From Caldilineaceae bacterium (GTDB taxonomy: Bacteria > Chloroflexota > Anaerolineae > Caldilineales > Caldilineaceae): a DNA stretch of 24,280 nucleotides. The notes under the pieces are model-generated. The model saw only the letters and a list, made by a program, of their open reading frames with translations. It did no database searches and had not been told where the DNA came from. Made by a program: the position numbers and the translations under genes. This document shows, in pieces, positions 12,511 through 20,251 of the stretch (the stretch's first letter is position 1; each line of letters starts with the position of its first letter). The stretch covers positions 1-24,280 of the forward strand of contig JAPKMW010000136.1 in NCBI GenBank assembly GCA_026645575.1. The letters run 5' to 3'.

Positions 12511-15318
12511 ATGCCTACACTTCTTCTCATCGACGGTCATTCTCAAGCCTATCGCGCCTTTTTCGGCATGAAGACGCCGCTTACGACGCGTGAAGGTGAG
12601 CCGACAGGCGCAGTCTATGGCTTTGCGCGCAAATTGTTGAGCGTCTTCAAAGAGTATCAGCCTGACTATGTGGCTGTTGCCTTTGACCTGGGCGACACTT
12701 GGCGCCATAGCGAGTTCACAGCCTACAAAGCAACCCGCGATAGTATGCCCGACGAGATGCGCACCCAAATGACGCGCATTGACCAACTGTTGCGCGCTTT
12801 TATGATTCCCATCATCACCTACCCCAACTACGAAGCGGATGATGTGTTGGGGACATTGTCGCGCCAGGCGGCAGACCAGAATTTTGATGTGCTGGTGATG
12901 ACCGGTGATCGCGATATGTTTCAACTGGTCGATGAGCGGATCAAGGTTCTCTATACCTCCGGTGGCCCCAACCCAGTTACCAGTGTCTATGGGCTGGCGG
13001 AAGTGCAGGAACGGTATGCGTTAACCCCGGCGCAATTTATCGACCTCAAAGCACTCACCGGCGACACCTCAGATAACATTCCCGGTGTGCCAGGGGTGGG
13101 GGAAAAGACCGCGTCGAAGCTGCTCAAAGAATTTGGCAGCCTGGAAAAGCTCTATGCTAATCTCGACGCCATTCCCGGCCCCAAGACGCGCCAAAGCTTG
13201 CTCGATGCCCAACCCCAAGTCGAATTGAACAAGCGGCTGGTCACCATTGTGCGCGACCTGCCGTTGACCTTTGATGGGGAAGCGTGCCGCTTGCATAGCT
13301 ACGATCCCAATGCGGTCATTGCGATCTTCAATGAACTGGAATTCCGCAGCTTGATCAAAGAGTTGCCACAGGCCGATGGCTTTGGCAACGATGCCCCCCC
13401 CGGCGACACAGCCAGCGGACAGATGGGTTTATTTGCCGACGCGAATGCCCCAGCAGCCGCCGCTGCCTCTGCGCCGGTCAGCACCAGCTATCTTTGTATT
13501 CAAGACCAGGCTGGCCTTGCAGAATTGGTGAAAATCCTTAGCGCTGCCGACCGCATCAGCTTTGATGTTGAGACGACCAGCACGGACGCTGTCCAAGCCA
13601 AACTGGTTGGGCTGGGCTTGGCATGGGGGCCTGGGCAAGCGGCTTACATTCCCATTGCCCATAGCGAAGGCGCACAGTTACCGTGGCGCGAGGTGCAAGC
13701 TGCGCTCCAACCGATCCTCGCCAATCCGGCCATTCCCAAGTTGGCCCATAACGGCAAATATGACTTAACGGTTTGCCGGCGTTTTGGCCTGCCTATCAAC
13801 GGCCCGATCCATGATACGATGACAATGGCGTGGCTGTTGGACCCGGCTAGTCGTGCGTTGGGCTTGAAGGATCTCGCTGCCACCGAGTTAGAGTGGCAGA
13901 TGACCGACATCATCTCGCTGATCGGCAGTGGGCGCAAGCAAGTGACCATTGACCAGATTGCCATCGACCGCGTCACGGCCTACTGTGGCGCCGATGTCGA
14001 TGCCACCATTCAACTCTTCGACAAGCTGGCGCCCCGTCTACAAGCGGCGGGCATGTGGTCGCTTTATGAGACAATTGAGCTGCCGCTGTTGCCGGTGCTG
14101 ACCGATATGGAGATGGCCGGCATCACGTTGGATACGGGCTATCTTTCCGTCATGTCAGGCAAACTAACGGAACGGCTCAATGTTTTGGAGACCGAACTTT
14201 TCGAGATTGTCGGCCATCCCTTCAACCAGCGCAGCACACAACAACTCAACCAAGTTCTTTTTGAAGAGATGAAGCTGCCCACCAAAGGCTTGACCCGCAC
14301 CAAAGGCGGCCAGATCAGCACGGCGGCGCTGGAACTGGAAAAACTCGCTTCCATGACCGCGGATCTGACCGATCAACAGCGGCGACTGTTGGCGATCATC
14401 TTTGAGCAACGCCAGTTGGAAAAATTGCGCGGCACTTACGTCGATTCGCTGCCCGAACTGGTCAACCCGGAGACGGGCCGGCTGCACACCAGCTTTAACC
14501 AGACCGGCGCGGTAACGGGGCGTATGAGCAGCAGCAACCCCAACCTGCAAAACATTCCCATTCGCACCGAGTTGGGGCGCGAGATTCGCCGCGCCTTTGT
14601 CGTGCCAGCGGGGTGTTTGCTCATCTCTGCCGACTATAGCCAGATCGAACTGCGTATTCTCGCCCATGTTGCCAAGGAAGAGACGCTGATCAACGCTTTC
14701 CGCAACGACCAAGACATTCACGCCACCACCGCATCCAAACTCTTTGGCGTACCGATTGAGCAAGTGACGCGCGACCAGCGCGGCCTGGCGAAGACGATCA
14801 ACTTCGCCACCATCTACGGCTCTAGCGCCTTTGGCATCAGCAACCGTACCGACATGGATCCCAAAGAGGCGCGGCGCTTTATGGATCAATACTTTGTCAC
14901 CTACCCCAACATCAAGGAGTATATCGAGAAGACGACCAAGCTGGCAAACGAAGCCGGCTATGTCGAGACGCTGCTGGGGCGCAAACGCTTCTTCCCCGAA
15001 TTACAAAGTGGTCGCCTGCCCTTTATGCAGCGCGCCGCCGTCGAACGTGCGGCGATCAACGCCCCTATCCAAGGCGCCGCCGCCGATATTATGAAGATCG
15101 CTATGATCCATCTGCATGAACGGTTGCAGCGTGGTGGGTTCCAGGCGCGTATGTTGCTCCAAGTGCATGACGAACTGGTGTTGGAAGCGCCGCTCGAAGA
15201 AAAAGAAGCGCTAGTGCCGGTCATCTGCGAAGTGATGGAGAACGCCTATCAATTGGATGTGCCGCTCAGGGTCGATGTCGAGGTGGGGCCGAATTGGTAT
15301 GATCTGGAGAAGGCATGA
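12511..15318 (+). CDS. polA: DNA polymerase I
   Basis: The 935-residue enzyme is a complete three-domain Pol I for Okazaki-fragment processing and repair. The 5' nuclease domain has LLIDGHSQAYRAFF, YEADDVLG, TGDRDMFQLV and GDTSDNIPGVPGVGEKTA. The 3'-5' exonuclease domain keeps its acidic residues: FDVETT, HNGKYDLTV and YCGADVDAT, so proofreading is probably active. An Ala/Pro-rich linker (NAPAAAAASAPV) separates the two nuclease domains. The polymerase domain has motif A DYSQIELRILAH, motif B RGLAKTINFATIYGSS and motif C QVHDELV. There is no clear ribosome binding site before ATG 12511. Length and motif order are normal, with no frameshift. Confidence 0.97.
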   Translation: MPTLLLIDGHSQAYRAFFGMKTPLTTREGEPTGAVYGFARKLLSVFKEYQPDYVAVAFDLGDTWRHSEFTAYKATRDSMPDEMRTQMTRIDQLLRAFMIPIITYPNYEADDVLGTLSRQAADQNFDVLVMTGDRDMFQLVDERIKVLYTSGGPNPVTSVYGLAEVQERYALTPAQFIDLKALTGDTSDNIPGVPGVGEKTASKLLKEFGSLEKLYANLDAIPGPKTRQSLLDAQPQVELNKRLVTIVRDLPLTFDGEACRLHSYDPNAVIAIFNELEFRSLIKELPQADGFGNDAPPGDTASGQMGLFADANAPAAAAASAPVSTSYLCIQDQAGLAELVKILSAADRISFDVETTSTDAVQAKLVGLGLAWGPGQAAYIPIAHSEGAQLPWREVQAALQPILANPAIPKLAHNGKYDLTVCRRFGLPINGPIHDTMTMAWLLDPASRALGLKDLAATELEWQMTDIISLIGSGRKQVTIDQIAIDRVTAYCGADVDATIQLFDKLAPRLQAAGMWSLYETIELPLLPVLTDMEMAGITLDTGYLSVMSGKLTERLNVLETELFEIVGHPFNQRSTQQLNQVLFEEMKLPTKGLTRTKGGQISTAALELEKLASMTADLTDQQRRLLAIIFEQRQLEKLRGTYVDSLPELVNPETGRLHTSFNQTGAVTGRMSSSNPNLQNIPIRTELGREIRRAFVVPAGCLLISADYSQIELRILAHVAKEETLINAFRNDQDIHATTASKLFGVPIEQVTRDQRGLAKTINFATIYGSSAFGISNRTDMDPKEARRFMDQYFVTYPNIKEYIEKTTKLANEAGYVETLLGRKRFFPELQSGRLPFMQRAAVERAAINAPIQGAAADIMKIAMIHLHERLQRGGFQARMLLQVHDELVLEAPLEEKEALVPVICEVMENAYQLDVPLRVDVEVGPNWYDLEKA

Positions 15319-15544
15319 GCCTTTCGACTGAGGTTGCCCATTGATAGCGCGTATGGCAGCCGTGATGAAATCGTTGAGACTGGATCCTGCGCGCTCACGC
15401 CTTTTGTTGTAAGATGCACTGGTCAGTCAAGGATGGTAGTTACACTACGGTTTTGCTTGCAGTCATCGCTAGTTGCGAGCAAAGACAAAATAGTGTTGAG
15501 ATAATATAAAAAAGAGACTCGATTGATAAAAGATTGTATAGGTT

Positions 15545-17137
15545 ATGAGTGAAACTTTAAAAATTTTAGTAAGTGATGCCTTGGCTGACGTGGGCTTGGC
15601 GCCATTGCGCCAGGCCACCAATGTTACTGTCGACGTGCGTACCGATTTAACCCCCGCACAGTTGATTGAAACCATCCCCGCCTATGATGCCCTGTTGGTG
15701 CGCAGTAGCACCACCGTTACCGCCGATGTCATTCGCGCCGGTAAACGGTTGCGCGTGGTTGGACGGGCCGGCGTTGGCGTGGATAACATCGATGTTGATG
15801 CAGCAACCCAAGCCGGCGTGATTGTTGTCAACGCGCCAACGGGCAATACCGTTGCCGCAGCGGAACATACCATTGCCCTTTTGATGTCCATGGCGCGGTT
15901 GATTCCGCAGGCCGATGCTCATGTGCGCACCGGCAACTGGAAGCGCAACAAATTTGTCGGCGTGGAAGTGCGCGACAAAGTCTTAGGGACAGTGGGCATG
16001 GGGCGCGTGGCGCAGGAAGTGGTGCGCCGAGCGCAAGGCCTGGGGATGCGCGTGGTAGGGTATGACCCTTATGTCACGGCGGACTATGCGGCGCAACGCG
16101 GGGTTGCTCTAGGGGATTTGGAGTATGTCCTGACCCACGCTGATTTCCTGACTGTCCATGTACCATTGACGCCGCAGACCACTAACCTCATTGGGCGCGA
16201 CCAGTTGGCAAAGATGAAGAAGGGCGCACGCATTCTGAACGTAGCCCGTGGCGGGATCATCGATGAGGTGGCGTTGGTCGAAGCCGTGGAAAGTGGTCAT
16301 CTGGCCGGCGCTGCGCTCGATGTCTTTGAAGAGGAGCCGTTGAGCAAAGATAGCCCCTTGCGCAATTCCGACAAGATCATCCTCACCCCCCATCTGGGCG
16401 CTAGCACAGTCGAGGCGCAAGAGCAGGTGGCCGAAGATGTGGCGTTGCAGGTGCTGGATGTGCTGAATGACCGGCCGGCCCGCTATGCTGTGAATGCACC
16501 CATTATCCCGCCGAAAGATTTGGAAGTGCTGGTGCCGTACATTACATTAGCCGAACGGTTGGGCGGTTTCCTCCGGCAACTGGGCGCCCAACCGATTGGC
16601 GATGTTGAGGTGACAGCTTATGGCAACCTGGCGAATTTTGATCTCGCCTATATCAATGCCGCCGTTATCAAGGGGCTGTTGGGCGATGTTGTACAGGTGC
16701 GCGTGAATCTGGTCAATGCAGCGCTGGTGGCCGAACGGCGTGGGGTCAATCTGATAGAGATCAAGAAACATCAACATGACCTGCCCTACGAAACCATGCT
16801 GACCATCAGTACCAAAGCCGATCCGCAGTGGAAGGTCGGCGGCGCAATTTTGCAGGGCGAAGCCCATGTGGTGACCATCAACAATCAATGGATCGACTTC
16901 CCGGCGGATGGGCATGTTTTCCTCACATCGCACACCGACCGCCCTGGCATCATTGGTCGCGTGGGTACAGCGTTGGGGCAGGCTGATATTAACATCAGCT
17001 TTATGCATGTTGGCCGCCGCGCCCCGCGCACCGAAGCGATCATGGCTCTGGGCACCGATGAACCCGTGTCTGCTGATCTGGCCGCCACGATTGAAGCCTG
17101 GGATGATATTATTTGGCTACGGACGGCGACGTTGTGA
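15545..17137 (+). CDS. serA: D-3-phosphoglycerate dehydrogenase
   Basis: This 530-residue enzyme catalyses the first step of serine synthesis, oxidising 3-phosphoglycerate with NAD+. The Rossmann loop is LGTVGMGRVAQEV, with Ala in place of the usual last Gly. The substrate and catalytic residues are present: Arg in LNVARGGIID, Glu in DVFEEEPL and His in TPHLGAST. After the catalytic part come the intervening (ASB) domain and a C-terminal ACT domain beginning near HTDRPGIIGRVGTALGQADI, so this is the long form, in which ACT domains often mediate serine feedback. The 226-bp gap before it shows no gene. An octamer repeat begins 3 nt after its stop. Confidence 0.95.
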   Translation: MSETLKILVSDALADVGLAPLRQATNVTVDVRTDLTPAQLIETIPAYDALLVRSSTTVTADVIRAGKRLRVVGRAGVGVDNIDVDAATQAGVIVVNAPTGNTVAAAEHTIALLMSMARLIPQADAHVRTGNWKRNKFVGVEVRDKVLGTVGMGRVAQEVVRRAQGLGMRVVGYDPYVTADYAAQRGVALGDLEYVLTHADFLTVHVPLTPQTTNLIGRDQLAKMKKGARILNVARGGIIDEVALVEAVESGHLAGAALDVFEEEPLSKDSPLRNSDKIILTPHLGASTVEAQEQVAEDVALQVLDVLNDRPARYAVNAPIIPPKDLEVLVPYITLAERLGGFLRQLGAQPIGDVEVTAYGNLANFDLAYINAAVIKGLLGDVVQVRVNLVNAALVAERRGVNLIEIKKHQHDLPYETMLTISTKADPQWKVGGAILQGEAHVVTINNQWIDFPADGHVFLTSHTDRPGIIGRVGTALGQADINISFMHVGRRAPRTEAIMALGTDEPVSADLAATIEAWDDIIWLRTATL

Positions 17138-17140
17138 GTC

Positions 17141-17204
17141 GGTAGACAGGTACACAGGTAGACAGGTAGATATGTCCTGTTTCCCTGTTTCCCTGTCTCC
17201 CTAC
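17141..17204 (+). repeat. Octamer tandem repeats with a partly complementary second arm
   Basis: Four left units, GGTAGACA, GGTACACA, GGTAGACA, GGTAGATA (17141-17172), are followed by TTCCCTGT-like units ending in CTCCCTACC (to 17204). The complement of the right side starts GGTAGGGAGACAGG, so the two sides can pair imperfectly. It begins 3 nt after the serA stop and may end serA transcription. Confidence 0.8.
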
Positions 17205-17238
17205 CAAACACATTAATACGCATGTAAGCTCTTCGCAA

Positions 17239-17267
17239 TACACAGAATTGGTAATGCCTGCTATAAT
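17239..17267 (+). promoter_or_regulatory. Promoter predicting a nearly leaderless mRNA
   Basis: TACACA (17239-17244), a 17-nt spacer, then a perfect TATAAT (17262-17267). The normal distance puts the transcript start at about 17274, within 2 nt of the ATG at 17276, so there is no room for a ribosome binding site. Confidence 0.55.
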
Positions 17268-17275
17268 CGGTTTCT

Positions 17276-18097
17276 ATGAATATGGATTCACATAGCTCAA
17301 TACGACTTTGGCTTTTGGGGAGAGGCGGCTTACCGCTGCTGCTGGTTTTTTCGCTACTTTGGCTCTTGCCGGCGCTGGCTTGTGGTAGTTTTGCTCCTCG
17401 TCCCACACCAACGCCAACCCCGAATGTCGCGGATACCTTCCTTCAGGCTACGGCTACGCCCGGTTCGGGCGAACCAGAGGTAAGCGTTGCTCCCGTTGTC
17501 CAAGCAACACCCATTCCATTGCTTGCCACCGATACACCCGTCGCTGATCCGACTGCCACCTTTACGGCTACCCCTGTGCCTGGCACAGTTTTGCAACGCG
17601 GGCAACCGGCGCGCGTCACGGCGCCGGCTGGGTTAAATATGCGCACCGAACCGCGCTCCGGCTCAACATTAGTGCTGCAACTAGGGACAGGCCAACGGGT
17701 CACGGTGATCGAAGGTCCCGTTAGCGCCGATAACTTTACCTGGTGGCAAGTGGATGATGGGCGGGGTAATATTGGCTGGGTGGCGGAACGGGATGCCGAA
17801 ACGGTCTGGCTGACGCCGCAACTGGGCGAACCGCAAGCGGTGAATCGAGCGCCGCGCGTTAATGATCGGGTTACGGTAACAATGCCAGCGGGCGGTCAAC
17901 TCAGCATTCGCGCCTTGCCCGGTTCCGACGCGCCCTTACTGGTTCGTGTAAACCCTGGTCAGCAATTCACTGTCTTAGCCGGTCCTCAATCAGCGGGCGG
18001 CTTTACCTGGTATCAGATTCGCTCGGATGATGGGCAGATCGAAGGCTGGGCCGCAGATGGCGATGGGACGACACGGTGGTTGAGTCCGTTGGAGTAG
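17276..18097 (+). CDS. Exported lipoprotein-like protein with two bacterial SH3 domains
   Basis: The 273-residue protein has an N-terminal hydrophobic segment (about 19-35) ending in LPALACGS, a plausible though not ideal lipobox with Cys36. Next comes a Thr/Pro-rich linker (PRPTPTPTPN and similar, about 41-105) as in many Chloroflexota surface proteins. Two SH3-like repeats follow: GLNMRTEPRSGSTLVLQL..GQRVTVIEG..WWQV..GWVAE, and QLSIRALPGSDAPLLVRV..GQQFTVLAG..WYQI..GWAADG. Such domains usually bind peptidoglycan or other envelope components. The role is inferred as cell-envelope. Its promoter suggests translation without a leader. M3 at 17282 is an alternative start. Confidence 0.8.
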   Translation: MNMDSHSSIRLWLLGRGGLPLLLVFSLLWLLPALACGSFAPRPTPTPTPNVADTFLQATATPGSGEPEVSVAPVVQATPIPLLATDTPVADPTATFTATPVPGTVLQRGQPARVTAPAGLNMRTEPRSGSTLVLQLGTGQRVTVIEGPVSADNFTWWQVDDGRGNIGWVAERDAETVWLTPQLGEPQAVNRAPRVNDRVTVTMPAGGQLSIRALPGSDAPLLVRVNPGQQFTVLAGPQSAGGFTWYQIRSDDGQIEGWAADGDGTTRWLSPLE

Positions 18098-18160
18098 GTT
18101 GTAGCTGGCTAGTCGAATCCGCCCTCGAATAGTATACCACAAAAAGGTTTAATCAGTTCA

Positions 18161-18541
18161 ATGTCAACTCACCAACCACCTCATTCTTTCGACGCCCAAG
18201 CCATTGTCCAACGCCAGATGGAAGCCTACAACCGGCGCGATGTTGACGCCTTTTGCAGTTACATGGCTCCCGACATTGTGACCCGTCTCTACGAAACCGG
18301 CGAAATCTTGAGTAGCGGTATCGAACAGACCTATGAACTCTACCGCAAGCGCTTTGCCGAAAACCCCAATCTTCACATGACAGTGCAAGCGCGCATGGTC
18401 AATGACAATGTGGTGGTGGATCGCGAAATTATCACTGGCTTTGACGGCGGCATCACCATTGAGGCGATTGTGATTCATGAATTGCGCGACGACGGCCTGA
18501 TCTGGCGCTCATCCTTTATTCGCCGACCGGTGAGTAGTTGA
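18161..18541 (+). CDS. NTF2-like/SnoaL-type protein
   Basis: This 126-residue protein has the NTF2-like cone fold pattern: an opening helix (AIVQRQMEAYNRRDVDAFCSYM), APDIVTRLYETGEIL, a middle helix (YELYRKRFAENPN), then beta strands with VVDREIITGF and a final RSSFIRRP. The family is diverse, and members act as isomerases, hydratases or steady-state binding proteins, so no function is assigned. It is a single-gene unit 63 bp after the SH3 protein gene and is followed by a strong terminator (18630-18663). The ribosome binding site is weak. Confidence 0.75.
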   Translation: MSTHQPPHSFDAQAIVQRQMEAYNRRDVDAFCSYMAPDIVTRLYETGEILSSGIEQTYELYRKRFAENPNLHMTVQARMVNDNVVVDREIITGFDGGITIEAIVIHELRDDGLIWRSSFIRRPVSS

Positions 18542-18629
18542 TCAACAGCTTCCCTTTGTTGCCCAATGCGCATAGGTAGGATTGTAACTCACAAGCGCCA
18601 AGCAGAAGAAGTTACACCAAACATGCATG

Positions 18630-18663
18630 AGACTCGCCTGTCACCGTGACAGGCGAGTCTTTT
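18630..18663 (+). terminator. Strong intrinsic terminator
   Basis: AGACTCGCCTGTCA (18630-18643) pairs perfectly with TGACAGGCGAGTCT (18647-18660) around CCG and runs into TTT, about 90 bp after the NTF2-like gene. Confidence 0.85.
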
Positions 18664-18690
18664 GGCTTCTCTGAAAACCCGTATCTCTAC

Positions 18691-18720
18691 TTGCCTCTCT
18701 ATAACGCGCTATGCTATACT
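18691..18720 (+). promoter_or_regulatory. Promoter-like sequence in front of the ABC fragment
   Basis: TTGCCT (18691-18696), an 18-nt spacer, then TATACT (18715-18720). It would transcribe the ABC exporter fragment and possibly serve no intact gene. Confidence 0.4.
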
Positions 18721-18757
18721 CCTGATTGTACCTTGTTGTGCAATCATCAGCCGATGC

Positions 18758-19018
18758 GGTTTGGAAGCGCTGTTGGCCGATGCGCCATCGACGCGCTTGA
18801 TCGCACGTGGTCCGGTCTGGCAAGATGGGAAATTGCCCCAGCTTTCGACACCTGTGCGTTCTCCTGAAAATCAACTCCAAGAGTTGGCGGTGAACGGTCT
18901 GACGTACTGTCACCCGGATTCAACGCGTGGCATCTTCGATGTGAACTTCCAGTTGCCGCGCGGCTCATTCACTGTGATTACTGGGCGGATTGGCGCCGGC
19001 AAGACGACACTGCTGCAG
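18758..19018 (+). pseudogene. Fragment of an ABC exporter ATP-binding domain
   Basis: In the frame starting GLEALLADAPSTRL, about 87 codons match the linker and the beginning of the nucleotide-binding domain of a fused membrane/ATPase ABC exporter: GLTYCHPDSTRGI, then the Walker A segment VITGRIGAGKTTLL. The match ends just after Walker A. There is no transmembrane domain before it and no signature motif, Walker B or H-loop after it. The open frame continues to a stop at 19075, but the tail (QRPFQGDRQ onward) is unrelated. Both ends are therefore missing and the piece cannot be a working transporter. The sequence around both ends shows partial similarity (18646-18681 and 19032-19068). Confidence 0.75.
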
Positions 19019-19116
19019 AGACCCTTCCAGGGTGACAGACAAGCCTTTCTGCTTTTCAGAGAAACCTGCCTATAAAATCGTTCCTAATAGCAAATTACCT
19101 AATCATTTTTCTGTTA

Positions 19117-19146
19117 TTTACAAAATTATGCTTCTTCAACTATAAT
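19117..19146 (+). promoter_or_regulatory. Promoter of the Ser/Thr kinase gene
   Basis: TTTACA (19117-19122), an 18-nt spacer, then a perfect TATAAT (19141-19146). The predicted start is near 19153, giving a leader of about 50 nt. Confidence 0.65.
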
Positions 19147-19204
19147 AATCGCCAGTCTTTCCAATGGTGGAAGACGCATCTTTTAGCAACGAAGCCGGCA
19201 ATTC

Positions 19205-20113
19205 ATGCACTCCTCTTATGGTGGTCCCAATCCAATGCAACCGCCGCCGCGCCTCCTTCAGCGGCTGGGCGGCTATACCATCACTACGGTGTTGGGCCAG
19301 GGCGCGATGGCCGTGGTTTACCGCGCCCGTTCGCCCCAGGGCCAGATGGTGGCGCTCAAGGTGCTGACCGAGATGGCGGCGGCCAATCCCAAAATGCGCA
19401 CCATGTTTCAAAACGAATACCGCATCACCTCGCGGCTGAAACATCCTGGCATCGTCCAAGTGCGCGACAGTGGCATGATCGACGGCCACTTCTTCATTGC
19501 CATGGATCTGGTCGAAGGCAAAACGTTGCAGGACTTTCAAAGCAAAGATAAGGGCTTGGGCGAAGCGCCGTCGATTAATCTGGTGCGCCAACTGGCCGGC
19601 GCCCTCGATTTTGTCCATAACCAACAAATTGTTCATCGCGATCTCAAGCCGGCAAATATCTTTATCACCCAAGATGGGCGAGCGTTGCTCTTCGACTTTG
19701 GCGCCGCCCTCGATCTGCGTCAACCACCCACCGAGCCGGCCAGTGGCATCTATGGCACCCCCGGTTTTCTGGCCCCAGAGCAGATCCGCAACGGCAACGC
19801 CATCGACGGGCGCGCCGACCTCTACTCGTTGGGCATTATCTTCTACCGCATGATTACCGGTCGCCGCCCTTTCTACGGCAGCCGTGAAGATGTCTTAGAT
19901 GCTCATCTCTACACCCCACCGCCGCCCCCCAGCGAGTCTGGGTATATCTCACCCGAACTGGAAATCGTCTTACTCAAGTTGCTCGCCAAAGACCCCGCCG
20001 ACCGCTACCAAACCGGCGCGGACCTGCTCCGGGCGCTCGATCACGTCCACCTTGAAGCCCCCCCCGAAAGCGCCCCACAACGGCTCTTGCGGTGGTTCCT
20101 GGCGCGTGAATGA
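19205..20113 (+). CDS. Hanks-type serine/threonine protein kinase
   Basis: The 302-residue protein consists almost only of a eukaryotic-like kinase domain: Gly-rich loop LGQGAMAVVY (30-39), ATP-binding Lys52 in VALKVL, catalytic loop HRDLKPAN (144-151), DFG (164-166) and APE (190-192), with YSLGIIFYRMITGRRPF further on. All catalytic residues are present, so it should be active. Unlike PknB-type receptors it has no transmembrane or PASTA segment, so it is presumably cytosolic. The short tail ends in LLRWFLARE. ATG 19205 has no ribosome binding site, and M11 (19235) is a possible alternative. No cognate phosphatase is adjacent. Confidence 0.9.
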   Translation: MHSSYGGPNPMQPPPRLLQRLGGYTITTVLGQGAMAVVYRARSPQGQMVALKVLTEMAAANPKMRTMFQNEYRITSRLKHPGIVQVRDSGMIDGHFFIAMDLVEGKTLQDFQSKDKGLGEAPSINLVRQLAGALDFVHNQQIVHRDLKPANIFITQDGRALLFDFGAALDLRQPPTEPASGIYGTPGFLAPEQIRNGNAIDGRADLYSLGIIFYRMITGRRPFYGSREDVLDAHLYTPPPPPSESGYISPELEIVLLKLLAKDPADRYQTGADLLRALDHVHLEAPPESAPQRLLRWFLARE

Positions 20114-20143
20114 GTAAACACAAGACAGAGATCGTCGCACCTT

Positions 20144-20174
20144 TTGTCACCTAGTCACCCAGTCACCCAGTCAC
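20144..20174 (+). repeat. Octamer tandem repeat after the kinase gene
   Basis: TTGTCAC is followed by CTAGTCAC, CCAGTCAC, CCAGTCAC (to 20174). The period is 8 nt. No complementary arm is present here, so this is a one-sided member of the intergenic repeat family. Confidence 0.75.
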
Positions 20175-20237
20175 TTGTCGCAACACATTCCGCGCTTCTC
20201 CCCCTCCTCGCGTTTCCCCAATTGGCAAGGCCGCAAG

Positions 20238-20243
20238 TATAAT
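20238..20243 (+). promoter_or_regulatory. -10 element very close to a start codon
   Basis: A perfect TATAAT lies 8 nt before the ATG at 20252, which predicts transcription starting at or within 2 nt of the start codon. No good -35 box was found at 16-18 nt, so the call is tentative. Confidence 0.4.
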
Positions 20244-20251
20244 GGGCTGCT

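Noticed and set aside
14164..14889. 241-codon ORF antisense to polA
   Set aside because: It is a shadow of the polymerase domain. The sense frame carries all catalytic motifs, and the antisense product has no start signal.
17141..17204. Possible CRISPR array
   Set aside because: Repeats are 8 nt with no spacers. This is a short tandem repeat, as are the other arrays.
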